A stretch of 54,169 bases of DNA from Chloroflexota bacterium (GTDB taxonomy: Bacteria > Chloroflexota > Limnocylindria > Limnocylindrales > CSP1-4). Each line of letters starts with the position of its first letter. The first letter of the stretch is position 1. The stretch is taken from the NCBI GenBank assembly GCA_003158675.1, contig PMKN01000057.1, positions 1 to 54,169 of the forward strand, in the 5' to 3' direction. The notes under the pieces were generated by a model, which ran no database searches, had not been told where the DNA came from, and saw only the letters and a list, made by a program, of their open reading frames with translations. Shown one piece after another: positions 17,082 to 24,728 of the stretch. Both the position numbers and the translations under genes were made by a program.

Positions 17082-17549
17082 CTAGTGGCGGTTCGACTCA
17101 GGGCGTCCGCGGACGGGTTCAGGGCGGCCGCGGACCACCATGACGGGGCAGTGGGAATGGCGGACCACGTAGTCAGAAACCGAACCGATGAAGAAGCGAC
17201 TGACGCCGCTGCGGCCGTGCGAGCCGACCACGATCAGGTCCGCGCCTTCTGAGTTCGCGGCGGCGATGATCGCCTCCCCGGCGTCCCCCTCCCAGACCAT
17301 ATACGTTGCGTTTGCGCCCGCGGCCCGGGCCCGCTGCACGATTCCCTGGGCTCGAGCGGCCATCGAGTCGCGCGATTCTGGGTCGGCCACCGACGCCGCC
17401 GCCTCGGACGGCTGGCGCCCCGAAACGTGCACGCTGACGACGAGCAGACGTGCCTCGATCTGAGTGGCGAGGTCGATGGCCTGTTCGCTGGCCGGCTCCG
17501 ACGCGGGCGAGCCGTCGGTGGCGAGCAGAATGGTTTCGAGTCGGGGCAT
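17082..17549 (-). CDS. Universal stress protein (UspA family)
   Basis: A 155-residue single-domain Usp. Begins LETILLATDGSPASEPA and carries the ATP-binding signature G-x2-G-x9-G-S in VVGSHGRSGVSRFFIGS, followed by SHCPVMVVR. The start is the ATG at 17549 behind GGAGGAG; longer frames lack a site. An ATP-binding Usp beside a DevS/DevR-like pair recalls the mycobacterial dormancy regulon, where Usp genes are among the main targets. It is divergent from the kinase gene, with a candidate regulator box about 100 bases upstream. Confidence 0.92.
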   Translation of the reverse strand: MPRLETILLATDGSPASEPASEQAIDLATQIEARLLVVSVHVSGRQPSEAAASVADPESRDSMAARAQGIVQRARAAGANATYMVWEGDAGEAIIAAANSEGADLIVVGSHGRSGVSRFFIGSVSDYVVRHSHCPVMVVRGRPEPVRGRPESNRH

Positions 17550-17646
17550 CGGGCTCCTCCGGCGCCTTGCGGAGCGCGCCGGTCTCTTCCAGCGATGGTG
17601 GGCGCGCTTCCGAGGGATGGCCAAGGGACATGCGGCCCGTTCGCGG

Positions 17647-17660
17647 GGGCATTAGGTCCC
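17647..17660. promoter_or_regulatory. DevR-box-like sequence between usp and the sensor kinase
   Basis: GGGCATTAGGTCCC matches the DevR/DosR core GGGACTWWAGTCCC at 11 of 14 positions. It is placed about 100 bases from the usp start and 120 from the kinase start, suitable for divergent control. GGG-N8-CCC is common by chance in GC-rich DNA, so this is only a candidate. Confidence 0.3.
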
Positions 17661-17779
17661 CGTGCCCGATTCGGACCGGGCGGACGTATTCCCCCGCCGG
17701 CCACGCCTCCTCGTTTCGAGTGGGCGAACGGAAATGGCCGCGTCCCACGCTCAGAGTGGCCGGCTGCTAGGCTGGTTGC

Positions 17780-19366
17780 GTGTCCGCTCGGAATTCCGCC
17801 TCCAAGCCAGGCCCGGCGTCCCCCGTGGCCCACGACTCCTCCGGCTTGCTGGGCCTGCGCGATATGGCCCAGGCGCTCGACGCGTGGCAGCACGAGCCGA
17901 ACGCGGCCAGCCACGGGCTCTTGAGCGAGGCCTTCGGAGGAGTGGTCGTGAGTGCCGGCCTCGGCGGCGGCTCCATCCATATCACGGCGCCGCCGCTCGC
18001 CGAGGTGGAACTGCGAGCCGGAAGCATGCTCGACGCTGAGGCCGAGACGGCTGGTCTGCGCAAGTACGACCTTCAGTTCGGCGACCGCCAGGTCGCGAGT
18101 TTGGCGCTGGATGCGCCGCCCGCGGCCGTCTTCTCCGTGGACGAATGCGCCCGCGGCCTCGAGATCGTCATCGGCGCCGCCTGGTCGGAGGCACGCGCAG
18201 GCCAGGCCGCCGGCGAACTGGCAGCCATCGACGTCGCAACCCGCGGCATCGCCGGTGTACTCGACCTGGACCGCGTCCTGCAGCTGATCACCGACCGCGT
18301 TCGCGAACTGGCCCACGCTCAATACGCCGCGCTTGGGATCGCCGACCAGGAAGGCGGAATCGAGCGCTTCATCACCAGCGGTGTCGGGCGGGCGGAGCGC
18401 GAGCGAATCGGCCAGCCACCGCATGGCCACGGTCTGCTGGGCGTCATCATGGCGTCAAGCCGTCCCATTCGCGTCCACGACATCGGCAGGGACTCGCGCC
18501 GGTACGGCTTTCCGGCCCACCACCCTCCGATGCACTCACTTCTCGGGGTCCCGGTCGGAGCCCGAGGCCGCTCCATCGGGCGGCTGTATCTGACCAACAA
18601 GCAACCCTGGGGCGACTTCACCGAGGACGACGAGCGGTTGGTCGAGATGTTCGCCCTCCACGCCGGTATCGCCATCGAGAACGCCCGCTTGCACGAGCAG
18701 GTCCAGCGCCTGGCAATAGTGGAAGAGCGCGAGCGGATCGGTCGCGACCTGCACGATGGCATCATCCAGAGCATCTACGCCGTTGGTCTTTCGCTCGAGG
18801 ATGTTCCCGAGCTGATGGCGGACGAGCCAGAAGTGGCCCGCGCCCGTGTTGAGCGCGCCATCGACTCGCTCGACCAGTCGATCCGCGACATCCGCAACTT
18901 CATCTTTGGCCTGCGGCCGGAGCTGCTCGAACAGGCCGGCCTGATAGGCGGCCTGGCCGCCCTGGCGGACGAATTCAGGGTCAACAGCATGGTCGACATC
19001 GACATCGAGACACTGGACGTCAGTGAGATAGACCTGCCGCCCGATCAAACTGGTCAGCTACTCGCGATTGCCCGGGAGGCCTTGAGCAATATCGCTCGCC
19101 ACTCCAAGGCCACCCGTGGCAGCGTCAGAGTCGAGGACGTCGAGGGCAAGCTGCGGCTGATCGTAAGCGACAACGGCGTTGGGTTCGACGCCGATCGGCA
19201 GCGCGGCCCAAGCCATCAGGGCCTGGTGAACATGCGCGCCCGGGCCTCCGAAGTTGGTGCGGCCTTCGAACTTCAGAGCGCGCCGGGCGCCGGCACGCGT
19301 ATTATCGTGGAGGTGGCGCGGCGCGAAACCTCGAACGCCGACGCCGGCCAGGTAGGAGACGAATGA
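17780..19366 (+). CDS. GAF-domain sensor histidine kinase, DevS/DosT-like
   Basis: A 528-residue NarL-family kinase starting with GTG. Residues about 20-150 are a divergent domain; about 160-315 is a GAF domain containing YGFPAHHPPMHSLLGVPVG and LYLTNKQPWGDFTEDDE, very like the GAF domains of mycobacterial DevS/DosT. The HisKA_3 helix has EERERIGRDLHDGIIQS with phospho-acceptor H325, and the ATPase domain has LLAIAREALSNIARHSKA and DNGVGFD. No membrane segments, so cytoplasmic. It should phosphorylate the regulator encoded next (four-base overlap). Whether the GAF holds haem (candidate His247/His248) and senses O2, NO or CO is inference. Confidence 0.88.
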   Translation: MSARNSASKPGPASPVAHDSSGLLGLRDMAQALDAWQHEPNAASHGLLSEAFGGVVVSAGLGGGSIHITAPPLAEVELRAGSMLDAEAETAGLRKYDLQFGDRQVASLALDAPPAAVFSVDECARGLEIVIGAAWSEARAGQAAGELAAIDVATRGIAGVLDLDRVLQLITDRVRELAHAQYAALGIADQEGGIERFITSGVGRAERERIGQPPHGHGLLGVIMASSRPIRVHDIGRDSRRYGFPAHHPPMHSLLGVPVGARGRSIGRLYLTNKQPWGDFTEDDERLVEMFALHAGIAIENARLHEQVQRLAIVEERERIGRDLHDGIIQSIYAVGLSLEDVPELMADEPEVARARVERAIDSLDQSIRDIRNFIFGLRPELLEQAGLIGGLAALADEFRVNSMVDIDIETLDVSEIDLPPDQTGQLLAIAREALSNIARHSKATRGSVRVEDVEGKLRLIVSDNGVGFDADRQRGPSHQGLVNMRARASEVGAAFELQSAPGAGTRIIVEVARRETSNADAGQVGDE

Positions 19367-20034
19367 CCGACCAGATCGAAGCACGCCCGCTGCGGCTGCT
19401 CGTGGTCGACGATCACGAGCTTGTGCGCCAGGGCCTTGTGTCGCTGCTCGACAGACGCGAGCATTTCCAGGTCGTCGCCGAAGCGGGTACGGCGGCCGAG
19501 GCTGTGGAGATGGCCCGCAAGTTCGAGCCGGATTTGGTGGTCATGGACGTGCGCCTGCCGGACGGCTCCGGTATCGAGGCGTGCCGCGAGATTCGCGCCG
19601 AATTCCCGGCCACGCGGGTGGTCATCCTGACCAGCTACCCGGACGAAGAAGCCGTTCTATCGGCCATCATCGCCGGCGCCTCCGGCTATCTGCTCAAGCA
19701 GATGCGCAGCCGGGATCTGGTCAGCGCTCTCGAATCCGTGGGACGAGGCGAATCGCTGCTCGATCCGGCGGTCACCGAGAAGGTGCTCGATCGCGTTCGC
19801 CGGATTGCCACGGGCACGTACACGGACGAGATGGCGCAGCTGACGCAGCAGGAGCAGAAGATCCTGCTGCTCGTGGCAGAAGGCAAGACGAACAAGGAGA
19901 TCGCCTCCGATGTCTTCCTGTCAGACAAGACGGTCAAGAACTACGTGAGCTCGATCCTCTCGAAACTGAATTTGGAGAGACGAGCTCAGGCGGCCGCCTT
20001 CGTAGCGCGTCACCGCCTCAAGGGCGGCGCGTAA
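19363..20034 (+). CDS. NarL/DevR-like response regulator
   Basis: A 223-residue regulator. Receiver: acidic pair D16-D17 in LLVVDDHE, phospho-acceptor D62 in LVVMDVRLPDGSG, T90 in VVILTSYPDEE, K112 in YLLKQM. C-terminal LuxR-type HTH (about 150-215): LTQQEQKILLLVAEGKTNKE, then SDKTVKNYVSSILSKLNL and ERRAQAAAF, closely resembling DevR/DosR. It would bind DNA as a dimer on phosphorylation by the adjacent kinase. Its receiver resembles the one fused to PFOR at 21979, with matching residue positions at the N-terminus. Confidence 0.92.
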   Translation: MTDQIEARPLRLLVVDDHELVRQGLVSLLDRREHFQVVAEAGTAAEAVEMARKFEPDLVVMDVRLPDGSGIEACREIRAEFPATRVVILTSYPDEEAVLSAIIAGASGYLLKQMRSRDLVSALESVGRGESLLDPAVTEKVLDRVRRIATGTYTDEMAQLTQQEQKILLLVAEGKTNKEIASDVFLSDKTVKNYVSSILSKLNLERRAQAAAFVARHRLKGGA

Positions 20035-20116
20035 CTCCGCAGCCGTAGCGGCTGGCACACCCCGTCGGGACCCGATCATCCTGTCGATCGGGCGACGCAC
20101 CCACCGCGCGGCGGCG

Positions 20117-20143
20117 TCGGGTGGTCGGGTGGTCGGGTGGTCG
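20117..20143. repeat. 8-base tandem repeat, about 3.4 copies
   Basis: TCGGGTGG repeated three times from 20117 to 20140 followed by TCG. It lies in the 257-base spacer between the response regulator and the CoA-transferase, which otherwise holds only a small 6-base-pair hairpin (20040-20054) and the hairpin at 20260. Confidence 0.65.
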
Positions 20144-20259
20144 CCCTCAGGTTCTCGACGGTCTCTGCCAGCCAGCCCCCGATCGCCCGGATACCGTCGA
20201 CTTCCGGCGGCCGGCTTTGTCATAGCTCGTTGGTGAGCGTTCGGCCCAAACGGCCCTCG

Positions 20260-20296
20260 CGCATAGCGACGCGCCCATTAAACTCCGCGCTATGCG
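20260..20296 (+). promoter_or_regulatory. Inverted repeat covering the CoA-transferase start codon
   Basis: CGCATAGCG at 20260-20268 is the exact complement of CGCTATGCG at 20288-20296, whose ATG is the start codon at 20292. In mRNA a 9-base-pair stem with a 19-base loop would hide the start; as DNA it could be a repressor site. No good Shine-Dalgarno sequence is visible before this ATG. Confidence 0.5.
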
Positions 20297-21563
20297 AATC
20301 GTCAGCGCCCAAGAGGCGGTTTCAGGTATCAAGTCAGGCCAGCAGATCTTCATGCACGCCGCCGCGGCCACGCCGGAAGTATTACTCGAGGCTCTGGTGG
20401 CCCGCGCTCCGGAGCTCGAGGACGTGAAGATCGTCCATATGCACGCGGAGGGTCCACATCCGCACCTTGCCCCGGACATGGTGGGTCACTTCCGCCACAA
20501 GGCTCTCTTCATCGGCCCGAACGCACGCAAGGCGATCAACGAAGGCCGGGCGGAGTTCATCCCTGTCTTCTTGTCAGACATTCCCGTCTTGATCGAGAAG
20601 AAGTACCTGCCGCTGGATGCCGTCCTGTGTAACGTCAGCCCGCCCGACGAACACGGCTTCTGCTCGCTGGGCACTTCTGTCGACGCGATGCTCGCCGCGG
20701 TGCGGAACGCCAGGACGGTCATAGTCCAGTTCAACAGGAGCATGCCTCGGACGCTGGGCGACAGCTTCATCCACGTCGATCGGATCGACTATGCCGTCGA
20801 GGTCGACCAGCCGCCCTACGACCACTCCAGCGGCGAGCCCGACGAAGTTGAGTCTCGGATCGGGGAATTCGTCGCGGAGCTCGTGGCCGACGAGGCCACG
20901 CTGCAGATGGGCATCGGCGCGATCCCGAGCGCGGTGGGCAGGAAGCTCTACGACAAGAAGAACCTCGGCGTTCACACAGAGATGTTCACCGACATCCTGG
21001 TCGATCTCGTCGAGCGCGGCGTCGTGACCTGCACGGCCAAGGAGGTCAACTGCGGCAAGGTCGTGACCTCCTTCATGATGGGCACGCAGCGCCTCTACAG
21101 ATTCGTCGACAACAACCCGATGGTCGAGATGCGGCCGGTCGACTACACCAACGACACCTCGATCATCCGGCGATTCAAGCGCATGACCGCCATCAACTCC
21201 GCGATCGAGGTGGATCTAACCGGGCAGGTGTGTGCCGACTCGATCGGACACCGCATGTATAGCGGCGTGGGCGGTCAGATGGACTTCATGCGGGGCGCCG
21301 CCCTCGCCGAGGAAGGTAGGGCAATCATCGCTCTGCCGTCCACTGCCGCCGGCGGAACGATCTCGCGGATCACCATCGCGCTCAAGGAAGGCGCCGGCGT
21401 CACCACGACGCGTTCGCACGTGCGCACCGTGGTGACCGAGTACGGCGTCGCGGAGTTGTTCGGCCAGAGCCTCCGGGAGCGGGCGCGGCAACTCATATCG
21501 ATCGCTCACCCGGACTTCCGCGACGAGCTGACGGCCTACGCTCGGAAGCACCACGACCTGTAG
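20292..21563 (+). CDS. 4-hydroxybutyrate/acetate CoA-transferase (acetyl-CoA hydrolase family)
   Basis: A 423-residue class I family protein of the AbfT/Cat2 type. Motifs: N-terminal FMHAAAATPEVLLEALVARA, SPPDEHGFCSLGTSVDA, GIGAIPSAV, the catalytic glutamate E230 in LGVHTEMFTD, and C-terminal SGVGGQMDFMRGAALAEEGR with EYGVAELFGQSLRERARQL. It would transfer CoA between acetyl-CoA and 4-hydroxybutyrate or another short acid; acetate-forming acetyl-CoA use is also possible and would suit the PFOR operon immediately downstream. No 4-hydroxybutyrate dehydrogenase or dehydratase gene lies in the window. Confidence 0.87.
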   Translation: MRIVSAQEAVSGIKSGQQIFMHAAAATPEVLLEALVARAPELEDVKIVHMHAEGPHPHLAPDMVGHFRHKALFIGPNARKAINEGRAEFIPVFLSDIPVLIEKKYLPLDAVLCNVSPPDEHGFCSLGTSVDAMLAAVRNARTVIVQFNRSMPRTLGDSFIHVDRIDYAVEVDQPPYDHSSGEPDEVESRIGEFVAELVADEATLQMGIGAIPSAVGRKLYDKKNLGVHTEMFTDILVDLVERGVVTCTAKEVNCGKVVTSFMMGTQRLYRFVDNNPMVEMRPVDYTNDTSIIRRFKRMTAINSAIEVDLTGQVCADSIGHRMYSGVGGQMDFMRGAALAEEGRAIIALPSTAAGGTISRITIALKEGAGVTTTRSHVRTVVTEYGVAELFGQSLRERARQLISIAHPDFRDELTAYARKHHDL

Positions 21564-21623
21564 GCCGCCGAACCACCCGGCCCAGCTCGCCTGCCCGCCC
21601 ATCCGCCGCCCGACGACGAGCAC

Positions 21624-21663
21624 AAAAAAGGACGAACGCCGGGCGTCCCCTCCGGCGTTCGTC
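21624..21663 (-). terminator. Perfect hairpin with A/T run
   Basis: GACGAACGCCGG (21631-21642) pairs perfectly with CCGGCGTTCGTC (21652-21663) around a 9-base loop; six A residues lie at 21624-21629. Read on the minus strand this is a classic intrinsic terminator (stem then U-run). For the plus-strand CoA-transferase it is a hairpin 68 bases after the stop but without a U-run. It may work in both directions. Confidence 0.65.
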
Positions 21664-21904
21664 ACGACCGCAAGTCTCGGGGTTGCGGCCGCTCCATGCG
21701 CAGTGCCGAACGGCCCTCCGTATCAGGCAACTGGACCCCTCGCCGAGTCTGGCCCAATCCGTTTCAGGCGGCAGCCTGCGCGGCCGGCTGAGATCCCCGA
21801 ATCGGTCCGGCGGTTGCCCGCCAGATCTCGATCGGTCTCGGACCGCCACCGTGCGGCGCCCCCTCCTTTGGGCAGGCCGCTCCCAACCCGGCCCCTCCGC
21901 GTGC

Positions 21905-21918
21905 GGGCCATATGGCCC
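21905..21918. promoter_or_regulatory. Perfect palindrome upstream of the receiver-PFOR gene
   Basis: GGGCCATATGGCCC is a perfect 14-base palindrome 60 bases before the start codon. It agrees with the DevR-type core GGGACTWWAGTCCC at 10 of 14 positions and with the usp/kinase box at 10 of 14. Plausible binding site of a dimeric regulator; identity unproven. Confidence 0.35.
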
Positions 21919-21978
21919 CCGGCATTAGGGAGCCCTGTCGCTACGGGCGGAGAGGGTCCAGCGCGCACGCTATGCACC

Positions 21979-24315
21979 ATGCTCGCCGATACCAATCTGC
22001 CTTTGCGTCGACTGCTCATCGTCAGTCAGCACCCCGCCGCAACCGAGGCCTTGTGCGATCACCTTTCGCGCCACGGCTTTGCGATCGTCGCCCAGGCGAC
22101 GTCCGCTGAGTCCGCGGCGCGAGATTGCGCTGCCTCCAACCCGGACGTGGTGCTGCTCGATGCGGACGTTCCAGGCGGATGGCGGCCGGTAGTAGCGGCA
22201 TTGCGCGACTGCATCCCCTCGGAGCGGATCGCCGTGCTCGCCTCCTACTGGCATGCGGACGAGCAGCGCGAGGCGGTCGCCAGCGGGATTGGCGGCACCC
22301 TGCTCAAGCACTTGGACGGAAGCGCGCTGGCCCGCCAGTTGCGCGCATTGGGTGAACCGACCATCGTGACGAATTCGCCGACTCCCGAGTTTCCAGGCAT
22401 CCCGGCCATCATCGACGGCTCGGAGGCCATCGCCCACGTCGAGTCGCGGATCAGCGACGGCGCCTGCGCCTACCCGATCACACCCTCGACGACTATGGCC
22501 GCGGTCTATCAGGTCGCAGTGGCCAACGGCACCCCGAACATCTGGGGTACGACTCTGAAGTTCATCGAGCCCGAGTCGGAGCATTCCTCCGCCTCAGCGG
22601 CCGAGGGTTTTGCCCTCGCCGGCGGTCGGGTCACGAACTTCACCGCCGGTCAGGGACTCATCCTCATGAAGGAAGTCCTGTACGTCATCGCCGGCAAGCG
22701 CCTGCCCGTGGTCTTCCACGTGGGCGCCCGCGCGCTGACCAGCCAGAGTCTGAACATCCATGCTGGCCACGACGACATGATGGGCGTCGCGGACTGCGGT
22801 TGGGGCATGTTCTTCTCCCGTAACTGCCAGGAAGCCGCCGACCTGACAGCGATCGCCCGACGCGTTGCCGAGGACGGCGAGACGCCGTGGTTCGTGGCGC
22901 AGGACGGGTTCCTGACGACCCACACCATAGAGAACGTCCAGCTGCCCGAGGACGAGTTGCTCAAGCGGTTCGTGGGCGATCCTCGGATCACGGTCCGCGA
23001 TCTGTTCGATCCCAAGGACGCTCTGATGACCGGCGTCGTCCAGAACCAGGACGCCTACATGAAGGGGCGCATCGCTCAGCGCGCCTGGTACGACCAGCTC
23101 GTCGACATCACCGAGCGCGCCATGGCCGAATGGACCGCCCTCACCGGACGCCCGTACGGCCTGATCCAGGCGTACAAGACCGAGGACGCCGACTACGTCA
23201 TGGTCTCGATGGGTACCATGGCGGACACGGCCCTCGCGGTCGTCGACCACCTCCGCGCCGCCGGCCGCAAGGTCGGCTGCATCACGGTTACCTGCTTCCG
23301 TCCGTTCCCCGCCAAGCAACTTGCCAAGGCTCTGGCCAACGCCAAGGTCGTGGCCGTCGTGGAGCGCACGGACGAGCCCGCCGCCGCGGACAACCCGCTG
23401 ACTCGAGAACTCAAGTCGGCCCTCGCCGATGCGGCGATGGACGGCGCCCGCCTGCCGCGTGTCGTGTCGGCCTCGGCCGGCCTCGGCTCGCGCGACATCC
23501 AGCCCGGCGATCTCGCGGCCGTCTTCGACTGGATCGCCGATGAGAAGGCCGTCGCAGCGCGGAAGCACGTCGTGCTCGGCATCCGCCACCCGCTCGCCCT
23601 GGCCAAGAGCGACGTCAACATCCGCCCCCGCGGCGCCTACAGCCTGCGCGGCCATTCGGTCGGCGGCTTCGGCTCGGTCACCACGAACAAACTCGTGGCA
23701 ACCACTGTTGGCCAGCTCTTCAACCTCTACGTGCAGGCCTATCCGCGCTACGGCTCCGAGAAGAAGGGTCTGCCCACGACCTACTTCCTGACCATCGCCG
23801 AGGAGCCGATCCGGCTCCACAACGAGCTGACGGAAGTGGACTTCGTGCCGCTCTTCGACACCAACTCGTTCAAGCAGGGCGATCCTCTCGCCGGTCTCGT
23901 GAACGGTGGCACGGTCTTCGTGCCAACGCCGCTCACCGATCCGGACGAGATCTGGGCCGCTCTCCCGCCGTCGACCCGGGCAGAAATCCTGGCTCGCAAG
24001 ATCCGGCTTCTTGCCCTGGACACGGCGGCGCTCGCCATGAAGTACGCACCACGCGCAGACCTCGAGATCCGTATGCAGGGCGTCGCCCTAGTCGGCGTCT
24101 TCCTGCGAGTCTCGCCCTTCGCCGAGCGTGCCGGTCTCGACCGGCCCGCCCTCATGGCGGCCGTGCGCGAAAACCTCACTCGCTTCTTCGGGAAGCGCGG
24201 CACATCCGTCGTCGACGCCAACCTGGCGGTTATCCAGGGCGCCTACGACGGTGTGATCGACGTCACGGCGTCGATCACTGCCAAAGTTGCCGCTCCTGCA
24301 GCGGCGTCGCGATGA
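21979..24315 (+). CDS. Receiver domain fused to pyruvate:ferredoxin oxidoreductase alpha/gamma chain
   Basis: A 778-residue protein. Residues about 10-125 form a NarL-type receiver domain: RRLLIVSQHP, phospho-acceptor candidate D61 in VVLLDADVPGG, LASYWHADEQ, and K110 in GGTLLKHLDG. The acidic pair is replaced by S16-Q17 and the conserved Thr by A88. Then follow PFOR domain I (about 150-370: GACAYPITPSTTMAAVYQVA, FTAGQGLILMKEVLYVIAGK, LNIHAGHDDMMG), domain II (about 395-490) and the gamma domain III (about 530-760: GAYSLRGHSVGGFGSVTTNK). Iron-sulphur and TPP halves are in the gene at 24729. The start ATG at 21979 is placed just before the receiver; its ribosome site is weak. Together the chains should interconvert pyruvate (or another 2-oxoacid) and acetyl-CoA with ferredoxin. 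Confidence 0.85.
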   Translation: MLADTNLPLRRLLIVSQHPAATEALCDHLSRHGFAIVAQATSAESAARDCAASNPDVVLLDADVPGGWRPVVAALRDCIPSERIAVLASYWHADEQREAVASGIGGTLLKHLDGSALARQLRALGEPTIVTNSPTPEFPGIPAIIDGSEAIAHVESRISDGACAYPITPSTTMAAVYQVAVANGTPNIWGTTLKFIEPESEHSSASAAEGFALAGGRVTNFTAGQGLILMKEVLYVIAGKRLPVVFHVGARALTSQSLNIHAGHDDMMGVADCGWGMFFSRNCQEAADLTAIARRVAEDGETPWFVAQDGFLTTHTIENVQLPEDELLKRFVGDPRITVRDLFDPKDALMTGVVQNQDAYMKGRIAQRAWYDQLVDITERAMAEWTALTGRPYGLIQAYKTEDADYVMVSMGTMADTALAVVDHLRAAGRKVGCITVTCFRPFPAKQLAKALANAKVVAVVERTDEPAAADNPLTRELKSALADAAMDGARLPRVVSASAGLGSRDIQPGDLAAVFDWIADEKAVAARKHVVLGIRHPLALAKSDVNIRPRGAYSLRGHSVGGFGSVTTNKLVATTVGQLFNLYVQAYPRYGSEKKGLPTTYFLTIAEEPIRLHNELTEVDFVPLFDTNSFKQGDPLAGLVNGGTVFVPTPLTDPDEIWAALPPSTRAEILARKIRLLALDTAALAMKYAPRADLEIRMQGVALVGVFLRVSPFAERAGLDRPALMAAVRENLTRFFGKRGTSVVDANLAVIQGAYDGVIDVTASITAKVAAPAAASR

Positions 24316-24707
24316 CCGAACCTCGCACGGTTGGGGATGTCATGACCCCCAACCCGGTCTCGGTCCCAGAGGCGGCCTCCCTCGCGGAAGCCGCCGGCCT
24401 GCTCGACAGCAGGCACATCTCCGGCCTGCCCGTCATCGACGCGAGCGGGTGTCTGGTCGGGGTTCTGAGTCAGATCGATCTCGTAAGGGCGCAGGCCAAC
24501 CCCCAGCTCCACGCGAACTGGCGCGGCCTCGCCGTCGGAGAAATCATGACAAAACCGGCGCTGACAATCCTTTCGACCGCTGGCCTGGACGAGGCCGCGC
24601 GGCTGATGGGAGAGCGCCGGGTCCACCGCCTGGTCGTAACGGACAAGGCGGCCACCCCGATCGGCATCATCTCGGCCAGCGACCTCGTCCGGTCCTGGTT
24701 GGGATAG
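24312..24707 (+). CDS. Tandem CBS-domain protein between the two PFOR chains
   Basis: A 131-residue protein made only of two CBS motifs: VGDVMTPNPVSVPEAASLAE with SGLPVIDASGCLVGVLSQID, and VGEIMTKPALTILSTAGLDE with HRLVVTDKAATPIGIISASD. CBS pairs bind adenine nucleotides or related ligands and usually regulate a partner. Its start overlaps the receiver-PFOR stop (ATGA) and the second PFOR chain begins 21 bases later, so all three are co-expressed. It resembles mycobacterial Hrp1 (a DosR-regulon CBS protein) in size and layout. A direct role as nucleotide sensor for PFOR is inference. Confidence 0.9.
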   Translation: MTEPRTVGDVMTPNPVSVPEAASLAEAAGLLDSRHISGLPVIDASGCLVGVLSQIDLVRAQANPQLHANWRGLAVGEIMTKPALTILSTAGLDEAARLMGERRVHRLVVTDKAATPIGIISASDLVRSWLG

Positions 24708-24728
24708 AACCCGAAGACTGAGCGAGCG

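Larger units (their letters stand above)
21564..21978. other. 415-base spacer before the PFOR operon
   Basis: No gene is supported: the reading frame open upstream of the PFOR start (from 21703) is Pro/Arg-rich and matches nothing. The spacer contains a strong hairpin (21631-21663), a perfect 14-base palindrome (21905-21918) and a GGCATTAGG core (21921-21929) shared with the usp/kinase spacer. A GGAGAGGG purine run at 21951-21958 lies about 20 bases before the start codon. Confidence 0.5.

Noticed and set aside
20040-20054. Small hairpin after the response regulator gene
   Set aside because: Only a 6-base stem with a 3-base loop and no U-run; too weak to call a terminator.
21703-21978. 92-codon in-frame extension upstream of the receiver-PFOR start
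   Set aside because: Pro/Arg-rich with no domain, and it contains the palindrome and GGCATTAGG core expected in a promoter region; the receiver domain starts right after ATG 21979.
22594-23820. 408-codon minus-strand frame opposite PFOR chain 1
   Set aside because: Antisense shadow of PFOR domains I-III; no motif or ribosome site.
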